Positions 44,896-56,485 of a stretch of 64,000 nt of DNA are shown in pieces. The stretch comes from Orientallactaga sibirica (lineage: Eukaryota > Chordata > Mammalia > Rodentia > Dipodidae): assembly GCA_036365145.1 (NCBI GenBank), contig JAEOAD010000055.1, forward strand, positions 2,976,001 through 3,040,000, given 5' to 3'. Under the pieces are notes generated by a model. The model saw only the letters and a program-made list of their open reading frames with translations. It had not been told where the DNA came from and searched no databases. How positions within the stretch are numbered: position 1 is the stretch's first letter; each line of letters begins with the position of its first letter. Position numbers and translations under genes: made by a program.

Positions 44896-45136
44896 AGCCA
44901 AATTATCTTGGGATCTCTTTCATACACTTAAAACCTGTTCATGCCCACCTCTGTGTCTGACCTAACACCCTTTGGATATCAGGTAAAATATTTGGAATAT
45001 ATTCTTAGCAAAACACTAGCTTCCACTAAACCAAGAATGTCATCAAATTATATTTGAAACTTATGGTTTCCTCTATTTTGCTGTATCCCTCCTACTTGTA
45101 GTCCCCACCAGTATATTCATTTAAAACATTGGTTTG

Positions 45137-45301
45137 CTGGGCGTGGTGGCACACACCTTTAATCCCAGCACTCGGGAGGCAGAGGTAGGAGGATCACTGT
45201 GAGTTCGAGGCCACCCTGAGACTACAGAGTGAACTCCAGGTCAGCCTGGGCTAGAGTGAGACCCTACCTCAAAAAAACCAAAATAAACAACAACAACAAA
45301 A
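45137..45301 (+). repeat. B1-like SINE in the 5' LTR
   Basis: Near-consensus body and an (AACAAC)-type tail. TSD AAAACATTGGTTTG / AAAACATTGGTTTG around 45123 and 45300. Confidence 0.95.
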
Positions 45302-45484
45302 AACATTGGTTTGTGGCTTTCTTTTGTCTGTGACTAGTAAAAGCACATGTAACTACTTCCATAAATAAACACACTATTTGGGGCAACCTGAATAGATGTT
45401 CCTTGCCCATAGTCACTCATATTTGCCTCAATAAAACTCTCTTACTCCCTTTGAGATGAGAGCTGGACTTTACATCAATAATTC

Positions 45485-45502
45485 TGGCGCCCAACATGGG
45501 GC
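45485..45502 (+). promoter_or_regulatory. retroviral primer-binding site, Lys-tRNA type
   Basis: TGGCGCCCAACATGGGGC differs at one base from the 18-nt complement of the Lys(CTT) tRNA end used by HERV-K-like elements. The change is CG to CA, as expected from CpG decay. It sits four bases after the LTR end. Confidence 0.9.
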
Positions 45503-46237
45503 CCCAGGATCGTCCACCTTCAGTGGTGGAGTCACCCAGACTGGTGCCTGTTACCAGATGGCCCTTTGCACACAACTGTCCTTGCTGCCTCCCTGGGCGG
45601 ATATGAGTCCTGGATCTCCCTTTTGTTTGACCCATGGTCCAGGAGATTTTCTGAGCTGGTTGCTGGATTTACTCTTACTTGTTCTCAGAGCATCTGTTTG
45701 TTTTCAGGGCAATTGATCTGAGCATTTGATTGTTGGCATTTGTCTTTCTTTCCCCCTGCCATTCCTCTAGTATCTGAGTTTTTATTGTGTCCTCTCTTGC
45801 TTATTCCAACCTTACCCCTTTTAGTTTAAGAAGTGTCTAATCACAAAGACACTGAACATAAGAGATACCTGTTTCTTTTAGTCCAACATGGTGAAAGTAT
45901 CCGGGGAACTCCCCAGGATGGGCAACATGCTCATAGGGAAACCCAAGACAACATACCCTGTTCTGGGTTGGAAGGAACCTTGTTGGCTCAGCCAGGAAGA
46001 CATACAAAAGAGGCAACGAGATAGTGTCTTGAGCCCCTTTATGGTTGCATAACATGTAGGATAAACCTGAGACACAATGAGAGAGATGACTCTGATCCAA
46101 AACACAAATCCCTCTAGCTAGCATAGGTTACAATTTTTAGGGAAGAAAAACGAAAATAAAAATTAAAAAAAAAAACCACACATCATTTGGTACTCCAGCT
46201 GGTTTTATGTTTGATAATTATGGTAATTCAACTTACA

Positions 46238-46451
46238 AGTATTTTTTTTTAATATTTTTATTTATTTATTTGCAAGCAAAGAGAGAAGAGAGAGAGAGAA
46301 TGGGCATGCAAGGGCCTCCAGACACTGCAAACAAACTCCAGATACATGTGTCACTTTGGGTATCTGGTTTTATGTAGGTACTAGGGAATGAACCCAGGTC
46401 ATTAGATTTTGCAGGCAAGCGCCTTAACTGCTGAGCCATCTCTCCAGCCCC
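46238..46451 (-). repeat. tRNA-SINE, short subfamily
   Basis: Complement from TAATATTTTTATTTATTTAT to GAGCCATCTCTCCAGCCCC. Flanks ACAAGTATTTTTTT and ATAAGTATTTTTTT are the TSD. Confidence 0.95.
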
Positions 46452-47947
46452 ATAAGTATTTTTTTAAACTCTGAATGCCTGATATTCCCATTTTTTTTGC
46501 ATGTTAGACTAGAAGTCCTATACAATAAAACTAAAGATAAGTGGGCAGCCTACTTTTAATTAAAATTTAAAACATTTTGGATTCAGATTGGTTTATGAAA
46601 GATAAAAGAGATGATATGTATATGATATTTATGTTCACTATAACTAAAGGGTATTGGGTCAAAATTGGATATATTGCTGGAACACTAAAACCTAACTTTC
46701 TCCTTAATCAAGTTTTCCAGTTACAAAAACCCTGGCTTAGAAAATAAGGATTGTTTTATTCCTTGACCAGATGATTAGATTTTATGCAAATGCTTTGAAC
46801 ATGAAGAAATAAATACTACTTAATGTTGTTTGTATGTTTTCCACTGAGTTAAAGACTTCTCTTGTCAGAGTTCACACCTAACCAGCTGGAAAAATTCTAT
46901 TGGGAAGAATTATAAGAAAATCAACTGTCAAAATGGGCTAAAGCTTTTAGATTCTTTAGCCAATGACACTCCTGGTAGTTCTAACTCTAAGAACTATTTC
47001 TTTTTAAAAAAATCTCCTTTTAATATAAGTACTGGGCAGCTTATAAAAATGGGTCAAAGGACCAAATGAGCCATCTCTACTAAACAGAGAACTTACACAC
47101 TATTAAAAATGATAAGTACAAATTCAAAAGTTGTCTTTCCACAGTAAGCTCCTGGGCGATAAACTAGAATGAAAGCTAAAACTGGTGATTTCATCAATTA
47201 GGAAAGAAACCACATCAAAAACTGCCTTCTGCCTGGGTAGAAATGACTGTATCAAGTACTTCTAACCACCACCTGCACTGCAAAACCTCAGGAGATAAAT
47301 TCTTGGATTCAATTTCTCACCTCAAATATGTGCCAACTTCTGAGGACACATCCACATGGCCTTCAGAAAGGCTGGTGACAATCAACTAGAGACAACTTAG
47401 TACCCCAAAGACGTGACCTCAAGCCCTTGACATTTCTGCTCTCAACCTTTAAAAACCTACTTCTTAAATCTATTTATATCTTTAAAAAATTATCTGAATA
47501 TTTGGAATTTTCCTTTGTACATTTTTATAAGTGACAAAAATAATGCTGATCTTGGTTTTAGTAAAACTACAAATGAGATTAATAATGTTATACCCTTTTA
47601 TTAATGTTTTTGTTATGTTTAATTATCTAGACCTACTTTACTTAAACCAAGTCTTCATATTTAAAAAAAGATTCAAAATTTTCACTAACCTCACAAAAAA
47701 TTTCTCTCATTATGCAGTGTAATTAGGATCTTTAAAAAAATCCAGCTTTTACATCGAGAGAGACCTATTTTTAATTTTCCAAAAGGAACTCCATTTTGAG
47801 GGGGGCTATTTCTATTTTAAACTCAAACTCCAAGAGCCAAAAATAATGGAACTTCTTTCTACTTGAGAAAAGAAAAGAAAAGAAAATTAACTGGGTTCAT
47901 CCAATTGGACTGGTATACTGTTAGTGATATTAAAAAATGTTGTGAAA

Positions 47948-48107
47948 AGCCGGGCATGATGGCACACTCCTTTAATCCCAGCAGTTGGGAGGCAGAGGGA
48001 GGGGATCACCACGAGTTCAAGGCCACCCTGAGACTACATTGTGAATTTCCGGTCAGCCTGGACTAGAGCAAAACCCTACCTCAAAAAACCAAACCAAAAC
48101 AAAAAAT
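47948..48107 (+). repeat. B1-like SINE
   Basis: GCCGGGCATGATGGCACACT to AGCAAAACCCTACCTC. Flanks AAAAAATGTTG(TGA) and AAAAAATGTTGAGA are the TSD. Confidence 0.95.
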
Positions 48108-49018
48108 GTTGAGAGTCAACAAATTCCTAGATGTAAAAGGCTAATCTATTATAACTGTCTCTGTTTCCTGTGACACTATAACTGTACTGATGGGGGTGTC
48201 TCATAAATGTGACTAGATACCCACATAGTACATACCTAACCATACCAATGAAAACATATAAACTCCAATTTATAAGAGTAACTTAGTAGACTCAAATTCA
48301 GATGATGTGCATATTTACCAACAGACCTGGAAAGCATCCATCTGCCTGTCTTGAAGGAACTTCTACTCTACTGACATTGGCAGGGATACACAAAGATTTT
48401 GGATTTACTTTTTATCCAAATTACATAAAAACAAGCAGTTTGCCAAAACAATACCGTATGGTATTTTAATCAGAACTGGTCAAATACAAGAGCCAAAAGA
48501 AACTTTACTGGAGGTTTACTTAGTGACCTAAAATTTCAGAGAAGGCTACAATTGCTCAAAATAATAACACACCTTAAAAGGGGATTCATGCTCAAAACTA
48601 GGACATACTGTGATGCTATTCCAAAATGAGGGAACTTGTAACTTAAGAGACTCTCTCGTAAGGATTCACATTTCTTGACTGGATGAATCTTCAATATATC
48701 AAGTCGACTGGAATACTAAACAATATTCATACTTTGCCAATGAGAAGTAAATGGGCAATATTATAAAGGATTCATATTCTGACTGGAAAATCTAAAATGA
48801 GATTTTTTCTACAAAATCTATAAAATTCTGATTTCTCACAAATTTAGCCTCTCATTTCTCCTTTGTTATGATAATCTTTGGTACATGGGGAATGGACAAT
48901 TTTGTTGGGAAGGAATTTTAAATGGTACTCTATTATTATTTGATTTTTTTCTGTAGCATGACTATCCATTACTTCCCCAAACTGAAATCTGAAGTAGTAC
49001 AACGACATGAAATAGAGC

Positions 49019-49369
49019 TGTGGTGGTCTGAGGGTCAACATATGTTCCCCATGGCCCCAGGTATTTTTGAGGTTAGCCTTCCTGCTTAAGTCTCTAGCAG
49101 CCTGCTGGAGGGGTATGTCACTGGGAGTGGATCTGAATTTCAGCCCAAAGGTGTGAAGAGAGCAGTTTTGGGCTCTGGGGTTGCTGCTTGCTGCTGGTTG
49201 GTATCTGCTTGCTGTAGTTGCTTCTCTCTGCTGGGATGTATAGTAGGAAGCAGCTTCTTCCGCCACTGATGGAACTTCCCCGGATCTGTAAGCCTGAAAT
49301 AAACCCGTTCCTCCCCTAAACTGTGTCTGGTTGGATGTCCATCCCAGCAACGTGGAGTTGACTACAACA
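49019..49369 (+). mobile_element. solo LTR, MaLR type, inside the retrovirus
   Basis: 351 bp, TGTGGTGGTCTGAGGGTCAA to GTTGACTACAACA, with TGAAATAAACCCGTTCCTCC and AACTGTGTCTGGTTGGATGT. 5-bp flanks AGAGC (49014-49018) and AGAAC (49370-49374) differ at one base. Confidence 0.87.
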
Positions 49370-49833
49370 AGAACAAATAAAATTACTAGTCACAAATAAC
49401 AGCAACAATAATTTGGACATCAAAGACCAATTTTTCTTAAAACTAGCCACTCCACACAAGGTTATGACTATAAAATCAAACTGACCAAATAAAAAAACAA
49501 AATTAAAACTATAATAAATTATTTCAAATACTCCAAACACCAAATAAAATGTTTCATGAAATATCAATGACTGCATATATAGGAGAAACAGCCAGTCAGA
49601 GTATGGGACATGGTGACCAGTGCCCAGGCGCTCTTGTTGGTTAGGATGCCTACTTTCCCATGTGCTAGCCTCACTTCTACAGGCCATGTTGTGTTCTTGA
49701 TTATTCTAACTTTAGGTATAATATTCATATGTATGTCACCTGGAAATCTTATGTCAGGTACAAGGGATACAGAGAGAGAATGAAACAGACTTGGGTCATA
49801 ATGGCTAGTAATATTGATATAATCCAGGGATTA

Positions 49834-50093
49834 AAAATATTTTTATTTATTTGTCAGGAGAGGGAGACAGAGAAGAGAAACAGAGGGAGAGGGAGAGGGA
49901 GAGGGAGAGGGAGAGGAGAGAGGGAGAGAGAGAGAGAGAGAGAGAGCACACCAGGGCTTCTAGGCACTACAAATGAACTCCAGATGCATGTGCCACTTTG
50001 TGCATCTGGCTTTACATGGATACTGGGGAACTGAACCAGGGTCCTCAGCCTTTGCAGGCAAGTGCCTTAACCATTGAGCAATCTCTCCAGCCT
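49834..50093 (-). repeat. tRNA-SINE with expanded (GGGAGA)n
   Basis: Complement. The A-rich/GA side has grown into (GGGAGA)n/(GA)n at about 49883-49948. Ends GAGCAATCTCTCCAGCCTG. Confidence 0.94.
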
Positions 50094-50230
50094 GAGATTT
50101 CTTTCTTAATGGCTTTAAGACCAATTTCTCCTAAACACTGGTCTCCTGCCTACTCAGCCTCACCTTTACCACATCCTAAGAATAAACTTAGGGACAGAAA
50201 CCACATTATCCGCATATGCACAAACTGTGA

Positions 50231-50771
50231 TGCATGACCAACAGGGGACTATAAAACTGAAGTTCCTAGAAAAAAGCTACAGACTGACTAGAACTTCGTG
50301 ATTGTTCTGATTGTGCTAAGTTTGGTAAGTTACAGATACAGAACCAAATAATTTTAAGATCTCTGTCATCTCCTTAGTACACATTCATTGTCCACAACTG
50401 TGTCTGACCTAACAGCATTTTGACTATCAAGTAAAGCCTTGGGGATGTATTCTTAGCAGACCACTGGCTTCCCCTAAGCTAAAAGCTAAGAATTCCATCA
50501 CATAGCATCTGAGACTTCTAGCACAGTCTTCCCCACTTTGCTGTAACCCTCCTCCTACTTGCAGTCCCCACCACTGCATTTGCTTAATACATTGATGGAC
50601 GACTTGTTCTCTCCGGTGACTACTAATGGAATCTCATGTAACCACTTTCATGAAGGAACATGTCATTTGGGGCAGCCTGAATCTGTGTTCCTGGCCCATG
50701 GTCACTCATATTTGGTTCAGTATAGCTAACTCTTATTCCCTTGGAGGTGAGAGTTGTGTTTGGCATCAACA
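50231..50771 (+). repeat. 3' LTR of the ERVK-like element
   Basis: TGCATGACCAACAGGGGACT to TTTGGCATCAACA, 541 bp and uninterrupted. Its match with the broken left LTR defines the provirus. Confidence 0.85.
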
Positions 50772-50880
50772 GCTCTTTTCAGAAACATAAATACAATCTC
50801 CTGTTCCTTTCTCTGTGTTCCTATTTTTCTCTTTACTCAGTAGCTTCTCTCAGAGCTGCTTAAATATACAAGAAAATATT

Positions 50881-51093
50881 AGCCAAGCGTGGTGGCGCAC
50901 GCCTTTAATCCCAGCACATGGGAGGCAGAGGTAGGAGGATTGCCATGAGTTTGAGGCCACCCTGAGACTCCATAGTGAAGTCCAGGTCAGCCTGAGCTAG
51001 AGTGAGACCCTACCTCGAAAAACCAAAAAAAAAAACAAACAAACAAACAAAAAAAAAAAACCCACCCACCCCCACACACACACATATACATAC
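50881..51093 (+). repeat. B1-like SINE with A/(CA) tail
   Basis: GCCAAGCGTGGTGGCGCACG body. Tail with AAAC, CCCA and CA units to 51093. TSD AAGAAAATAT on both sides. Confidence 0.95.
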
Positions 51094-51292
51094 ATAAGAA
51101 AATATCCAACTCCAACACTGGTCAATGACTAAACTGGCCATTGCTAGTTAAGACAGCTCACCACCTGGTAAATGTCCATTTTGCTATTTGGGCCTCAACC
51201 ATGAACTGAGGCTAATGTGAGATGTACATGCAGAAGCCATCTTGCTCAGAGTCAACTTTTCCCATACCAAAATGTCTGACTCAAGAGAATTT

Positions 51293-51429
51293 TTTTTCCC
51301 CTTGGGTCTCACTCTAGCTCAGGCTGACCTGGAATTCACTATGTAGTCTCAGGGTTGCCTCCAACTTTCGGAGATCCTCCTACCTCTGCTTCCCAAGTGA
51401 TGGGATTAAAGGCGAGCACCACTCTCGGC
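51293..51429 (-). repeat. B1-like SINE
   Basis: CTCAAGAGAA(T/C)TTTTT at both flanks is the TSD. Complement body TGGGTCTCACTCTAGCTCAG to GAGCACCACTCTCGG. Confidence 0.94.
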
Positions 51430-51445
51430 TCAAGAGAACTTTTTA

Positions 51446-52472
51446 GAATGAAGAATATAAGACTGGAAATGTATGAGTTCAACCTCACCAAAATGTTTCA
51501 AAAAAAAAAAAAAAAAAAAAACCAAACAAAATTAAAGCATTTCCACATGAAGTATATGAAGTTAGTAAAATCTTTCTCTCCCCATTCTCATTCTCTCTCT
51601 TTCTCTCTCTGTGTGTGCATGTATATGCAGGTGCAAGAAAAATATGTCTCTTTTACATCGAGAGAAAGTAAAGCTTTCTTCCCTCTCTGTGCTGTACTTA
51701 CTAAACTTCCTATTAAAGGAAGAGGGAGAGAAGAGAGCAGAGACAGAGGTAGAAATCACTGCTGACATTTCCTAATGTGACTAGCTTGGACACAGTTGTG
51801 TAAGCCCCCTGGGACATCTGGAGGTTTCCTCTGGGTGCCCCAATGCTAGCTTGGCTGTGCTCCGACCCACCCTGGCCCTCACAGCTGACCACTTTCCACT
51901 TCACTGAACATATATAAGTCTGTCACTTTTGGTTCCACTTTCCCCCCTGTCTGGCTGCCAGAGTCCTCTTGGCAACTTCCACACTGGTTCCCATGGATAC
52001 CCTCCACTCCCAGACAGCAGATGGCTGCCTGCATTGGGTCAGAAACAGGCTGAAGGGACATGAGAATTGTCTAATACTCCGATCCTTCTGTTCACCCCTC
52101 CCAAAGACATACATATGTACAGACAGACGTGCACACACGCATACACACACGCATGCATGCTTGGAACTCATAACATTTCCAATTTTACAAATATCATACA
52201 TGATAACTTTTGTGCAGCATCCACTATCTGCCAGGCCATGAACTTGCATACAAAAGGAGACAATAATTTTCCAGGATAGCTTAAGGAATTCAGTTTTTCA
52301 GACCCCATTCTAACATGGCTATTTGAGCCAAACCTGTTTTGATTTAGTGGACATGGAGGAACACACAAATAACTGTACAGCATGCACATGTCAGGTTCCT
52401 AAAGGATGAAATGGACAACGGGAGACTTGAAATCACTTTACCAAGGCCACAAAAAACTTGGGCTGAGGTTTT
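51446..52472. other. mostly unique sequence
   Basis: An A-run at 51501-51520, a TC tract near 51585-51610, and imperfect CA/CACG units near 52125-52160. No gene recognised. Confidence 0.5.
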
Positions 52473-52630
52473 CTTTTTGTCTTTTTTTTTGTTTTTCAAG
52501 GTAGGGTCTTGCTCTAGCCCAGGTTGATCTGGAATTGACTTTGTAGTCTCAGGTGGCCTCGAAGTCATGGCAATCCTCCTACCTCTGCCTCCTGAGTGCT
52601 GGGATTAATCGCGTGTGCCACCATGCCCAG
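52473..52630 (-). repeat. B1-like SINE
   Basis: AAGGTAGGGTCTTGCTCTAG to GTGTGCCACCATGCCCAGG. TSD GTTTT(C)TTTTTGTCTTTT / GTTTTTGTCTTTT. Confidence 0.94.
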
Positions 52631-52698
52631 GTTTTTGTCTTTTAAAAATATTTTTCTTCTCTCTCTCTCTGTTTGCAAATAAATAATTTTTTTTAAGT

Positions 52699-52884
52699 GA
52701 GGATGAAGAGATGACTCAGACGTTAAGGGACTTGCCTGCAATGCCTAACTCCCTGGTGCAATTCCCCAGTAACCACATAAAGCCAGATGCACAAAGTAGC
52801 ACATGTATCTGGAGTTCATTTGCAGTGGCTGGAGGCCCTGTCACACCCATTCTCTCTGTCTCTCCTCTCTATCTTTCTCTGCTT
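52699..52884 (+). repeat. tRNA-SINE, left arm of a tail-to-tail pair
   Basis: AGGATGAAGAGATGACTCAG opening, GCCAGATGCACAAAGTAGCA body. It runs into the shared (AAAT)n at 52885-52922. Confidence 0.93.
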
Positions 52885-52889
52885 GCAAA

Positions 52890-52920
<31 letters not shown>

Positions 52921-52922
52921 AT

Positions 52923-53136
52923 TTATTTGTGAGGAAAGAGAGATAGAGAAACAGACAAACAGAGAGTGGAGTATGGGCCTACCATGACCTCTTTTTGCTG
53001 CAAATGAACTCCAGATGTATGTGCTGCTTTGTGCAACTTTTGTGCATCTGGCTTTATGTAGGTACTGAGGAACTGAACCAGGCCAGCAGGCTTTGCAAGC
53101 AAGTGCCCTTAACCACTGAACCATCTCCCCCCAGGC
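52923..53136 (-). repeat. tRNA-SINE, right arm of a tail-to-tail pair
   Basis: Complement body from TTATTTGTGAGGAAAGAGAG to GAACCATCTCCCCCCAGGC. Contains a duplicated TTTGTGCAACTTTTGTGCAT. Confidence 0.92.
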
Positions 53137-53139
53137 TGA

Positions 53140-53799
53140 GATTTTCTGATCCCAAGACATTTGATAGATCTACACTGTGGCTAACCTATCAGGAGCTATG
53201 ATTGCAATATTCCCCTCTCATTCATGACCCCCAGTGGATGCCAGAAACTGGAAAGTACTAACCCTATATCTACTTTGTTCTTACCCCTAAATATGCATAT
53301 CTATGACAAAGCTGATTTATAAATTAGGCACGGTAAGACAGTAACAACAATAATAAAAACAATTTTAGTAGAATGTAATAACACTGCTACCATCAGTACT
53401 TTTTAGAGTAGTTATAGTCAAGACTCACTAATAAGTAAATAAGAGTTTGTTTAAACTCAACCATCGTGGACTTTGTAGTCAATCTGACAACCACAACAAC
53501 TACAAATAACTAACAGGCAAGTGACATACACAGCTTGGATAGGCTAGACCAAGGGACTCACAGCACACGTGAGATAGAGGAATGCTGTAAGAGTCCATCA
53601 TTTTACTCACAATGACACACAGTCTGGAATTTTCCATCTAATATTTTTGGACCAATACTGACTACAAGTAACTGAAACCATGGTAACCAAAACTATGAAG
53701 AAACAAGGACTATGTACTAATTTCCTTAGTGCTCCTCACTTTTTCTCAACTTTTCCTTTCTCCATCAATAGCCCCAGCACTAAAGATCTTTGCTATTTA
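53140..53799. other. unique sequence
   Basis: Nothing recognised. Confidence 0.5.
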
Positions 53800-53810
53800 A
53801 AAATAATTCT

Positions 53811-54042
53811 GGGGCTGGAGAGATGGCTTAGCGGCTAAGGCGCCTGCCTCCTAAGCCTAAGAACCCGATTCCAATCTCCAGGTCCCACGTTTAGCCAGAT
53901 GCAAAGTGACGCAAGGGCACAATGCCGCACTTGACCACAAGGGGGCGCACGCATCTGGATTTCGTTCACAGCAGCTGAGAGACTGCTGGTGCAACCATCT
54001 CTGTCTTCCTCTCTCTCTCTCTCTCCAAAAAAAAAAAAAAAA
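53811..54042 (+). repeat. tRNA-SINE, long subfamily, young-looking
   Basis: GGGGCTGGAGAGATGGCTTA, CCTGCCTCCTAAGCCTAAGA, GCAAAGTGACGCAAGGGC, ACAAGGGGGCGCACGC. Nearly identical to the copy at 7131 over the body. Confidence 0.96.
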
Positions 54043-54056
54043 AAAATTCTGCTATC

Positions 54057-54225
54057 CAGGCGCAATAGCTCAGGCCTGTAATCTCAGCATGTAGGAGACT
54101 AAAGCAGGTGGGTCAACAAAAGTGCAAGGCCAGCCTGGGTTATGTAGTGAGTTCAGGAGACCCTGGGCTACAGTGAGACCCTATCTCAAAATAAATAAAT
54201 AAACAAACAAACAAACAGTGACACA
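54057..54225 (+). repeat. old B1-like SINE
   Basis: AGGCGCAATAGCTCAGGCCT to GTGAGACCCTATCTC, then (AAAT)/(AAAC) tail. Confidence 0.85.
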
Positions 54226-54589
54226 GGTGGGAGAAAATTCATGCTTCCACTAATTGGTCCTTTCTGACTCCATGTCAGTGACCCAAACCACCATCACGAT
54301 CACCATGAACATCATAGTTCCCCTCACTATTGGAGCAATAACTGACACAAAGTAAACCAGGCTGCTCCAAACCCTGAACTTCATAGCCACATCCCCAAAA
54401 GCCTAAGGGAAGAACTCAACAACCCTGAACTCAATGACTACATGATAAGGTCCAAAATGCCTCTATGTCGACAGAGATTATGACATTGCAAGTAGACACC
54501 ACCTTTTCACAAATGCATCTGGAATTATGACAATTTTGATGTACTTAAAAGGTTCCCCAGAGAATGGGAGTATTAGATTAGATTATTGC

Positions 54590-55045
54590 TTTTTGCTTTT
54601 TTGTTTTTCAGAGGTAGGGTCTCACTCTAGCCGATAACTGACCTGGAACTCAACTCTGTAGTCCCAAGCTGGCCTCGAACTCATAGTGATCCTTCTACCT
54701 CTGCTTCTCCAGTGCTAGGATTAAAGACGTGTGCCACCATGCTAATTTTGGGGCTTGTTTTGAGACAAAAACAAAACAAAAACCTGCTATGTAACCCTGA
54801 CTGGCCTGGACTTTGCTCTACATATGTTGGCCTCAAACTTGGCGTGATTCTCTTGACTGCCTCCTAAGTGATGGGATTATAGACTTGTTAAAAATTTGAA
54901 ACAGGGACTCACTATAAACCCAGGCAGGTCTTTGCAGCAAGACATGCTTGGCTTAAGACTTTTTTCTTTTAATGGTACCAGGGATTGAACCTAAGATCTA
55001 ATGCATGCTAGACAAGCACTTTACCACTGTGCTACATCCCTAGTT
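54590..55045 (-). repeat. cluster: B1, older B1, ID-like
   Basis: 54590-54745 has GAGGTAGGGTCTCACTCTAG. 54750-54882 has GGCCTCAAACTTGGCGTGAT. 54885-55045 has TGGTACCAGGGATTGAACCT and ACAAGCACTTTACCACTGTG, together resembling a complemented B4. 54226-54589 is unique. Confidence 0.8.
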
Positions 55046-55654
55046 AGATTCTTAGCACATGAGATCAACGAATCTCTCTCCAATTCCCAGTTTGCTTCAG
55101 GCCAAACCTAGAAGGAGTCTGTGAGGAAGCCTGATCCCTTCTGGTGGAGCCCTTCTGTGCTAAACTCCGTTGCTGAATTCTAGACAGACTGGTTACTTCC
55201 CAGTGCAAATCTTAAGACCACTTATTCCTTGTTTATTTGTTTTAAAGGCTGTGTTCCAACTCCCAGAGTCATCCCCATCCCCACCTACACATGTAAAAGG
55301 GTCACAGTAGCCAGATTAGTATTTCACCATGACAATGCCTGCACCTTGCATCTCTCCTTACTATGAGAGATGTCTTGATTACCCATTATATATGAAGAAA
55401 AGAGACTCTTAAATGAACACCAATTCCCCACTGCTCTTCATCTGTAAGAAAATAAAACTGTGGCCATGTCACTTAGGAAGAATAAGTGACAATGTGCTTT
55501 GTAAAACACAGGCTCAAGTCAAGTTCAGAAAACACTTAGCTAATGAAAACAAAAGCAGAGATGTGCTAGGATTAATACCCTCAATAACCCAGATCAAAAA
55601 CTGGTAAAATATGGTCCACGAGTCAAATTCAGGTTTTGTTTAGCCATGAGCTAA
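55046..55654. other. unique sequence
   Basis: No gene or repeat recognised. Confidence 0.5.
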
Positions 55655-55745
55655 GAATGTTTGTCTTGTTTGTTTTGCAGTGTTGAGGATGAAACTTGGG
55701 GCCTTATATATGTGAGACTCTACCACTGATCTCTACCCCAGCACT
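55655..55745 (-). repeat. ID-like SINE
   Basis: GCAGTGTTGAGGATGAAACT ... GTGAGACTCTACCACTGATC, ending CCCCAGC. Confidence 0.7.
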
Positions 55746-56039
55746 AAGAATGGTTTTGCACTTGAATATTTGCAATCAATTTGATGGAAGAGAATACAAA
55801 TTTTGAACCATGAGTCAACCAATGTTATTCCCCTAAAAATCCATTCTTTTCATTAATAGACCTGCACTACAGAAGATTGCATGCAATTATTATTTTATTT
55901 TAAACTTGGCAATAATATTTTTTGGGGATTTATCTCCTCTGTTGTTATAAAAGTACCTATATGATATTACTAATTTTTCATCTTGGCCTAAAAAGGCTAA
56001 AGAATTTATAATTTCTCCCTTTTACAGAAATTAGCCAAT

Positions 56040-56290
56040 TCCTGGGCCAGACTAAAGCTACTTTCCCAGACTCATCTCTGCCGCGTCACTCCTTACACTT
56101 GGAGCACTTGTCAGATCTGAGCATCTGCGGTTCTCCACATGCATGTCTAGCTCCCTGTGGCCCAGTATCCCTTCTGACTGGAATGTGCCACCTCACTGGT
56201 TGTTTTTCCTAATAAGACAGATCCTTCAAGGTCCAGTTCAATTGCTACCTTCTTTTGAAGTCTTCCTTGATCCTTTAAATCAGCACTGAT
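56040..56290 (-). repeat. L2 3' end
   Basis: GACTGGAATGTGCCACC, TCCTTCAAGGTCCAGTTCAA, TTGAAGTCTTCCTTGATCC are the classic complemented L2 phrases. Confidence 0.78.
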
Positions 56291-56317
56291 AATACTCTTC
56301 TGTTCAAAAAGTACGTG

Positions 56318-56485
56318 ACTGGCTGGGGAGATGGCTCAGTGGTTAAAGGCACTTGCTTGCAAAGCCTCACAGTCCAAGTTCAATTCCCTAGTACCCATGG
56401 GGTACATGGGTTTAGAATTTGTTTGCAGCAGCAGGAGGTCCTGGCACATCCATATTCTCTTTCTTTCAAATAAATTTAAAAAATA
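56318..56485 (+). repeat. tRNA-SINE, internally deleted
   Basis: ACTGGCTGGGGAGATGGCTC opening. Lacks the GCCAGATGCACAAGG block between ACCCATG and GGTACATGGG. Confidence 0.9.

Larger units (their letters stand above)
43429..45480 (+). repeat. 5' LTR of the ERVK-like element, split by three insertions
   Basis: LTR sequence is present at 43429-43562, 44896-45136 and 45302-45480. It aligns in order with 50231-50771: AAACTGAAATTCCCAGAAAA with AAACTGAAGTTCCTAGAAAA; CTGTGTCTGACCTAACACCC with CTGTGTCTGACCTAACAGCA; TTTGGGGCAACCTGAATAGA with TTTGGGGCAGCCTGAATCTG. AATAAA at 45430-45435 is the probable LTR polyadenylation signal. Confidence 0.85.
45503..50230 (+). other. decayed internal region of the ERVK-like element
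   Basis: AT-rich, full of stops. I cannot assign gag, pol or env with confidence. Interrupted by a complemented tRNA-SINE (46238-46451), a B1 (47948-48107), a MaLR-type LTR (49019-49369) and a complemented tRNA-SINE (49834-50093). Confidence 0.6.
43429..50771 (+). mobile_element. degraded class II endogenous retrovirus (ERVK-like), heavily interrupted
   Basis: Paired LTRs in direct orientation with a Lys-tRNA-type primer-binding site directly after the left LTR. The 4.75-kb internal region holds no intact gag, pro, pol or env frame that I can recognise; every frame is short, so the copy is defective. Six later insertions lie inside: B1, L1, B1, tRNA-SINE, B1, a MaLR-type LTR and one more tRNA-SINE at the far end. 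Flanks GCATTT (43423-43428) and GCTCTT (50772-50777) may be a decayed 6-bp TSD. Boundaries at each LTR start are accurate to a few bases only. Confidence 0.82.

Noticed and set aside
48844..49350. Minus-strand open frame of 168 codons
   Set aside because: Most of it is the complement of the MaLR-type LTR at 49019-49369 and flanking decayed retroviral sequence.
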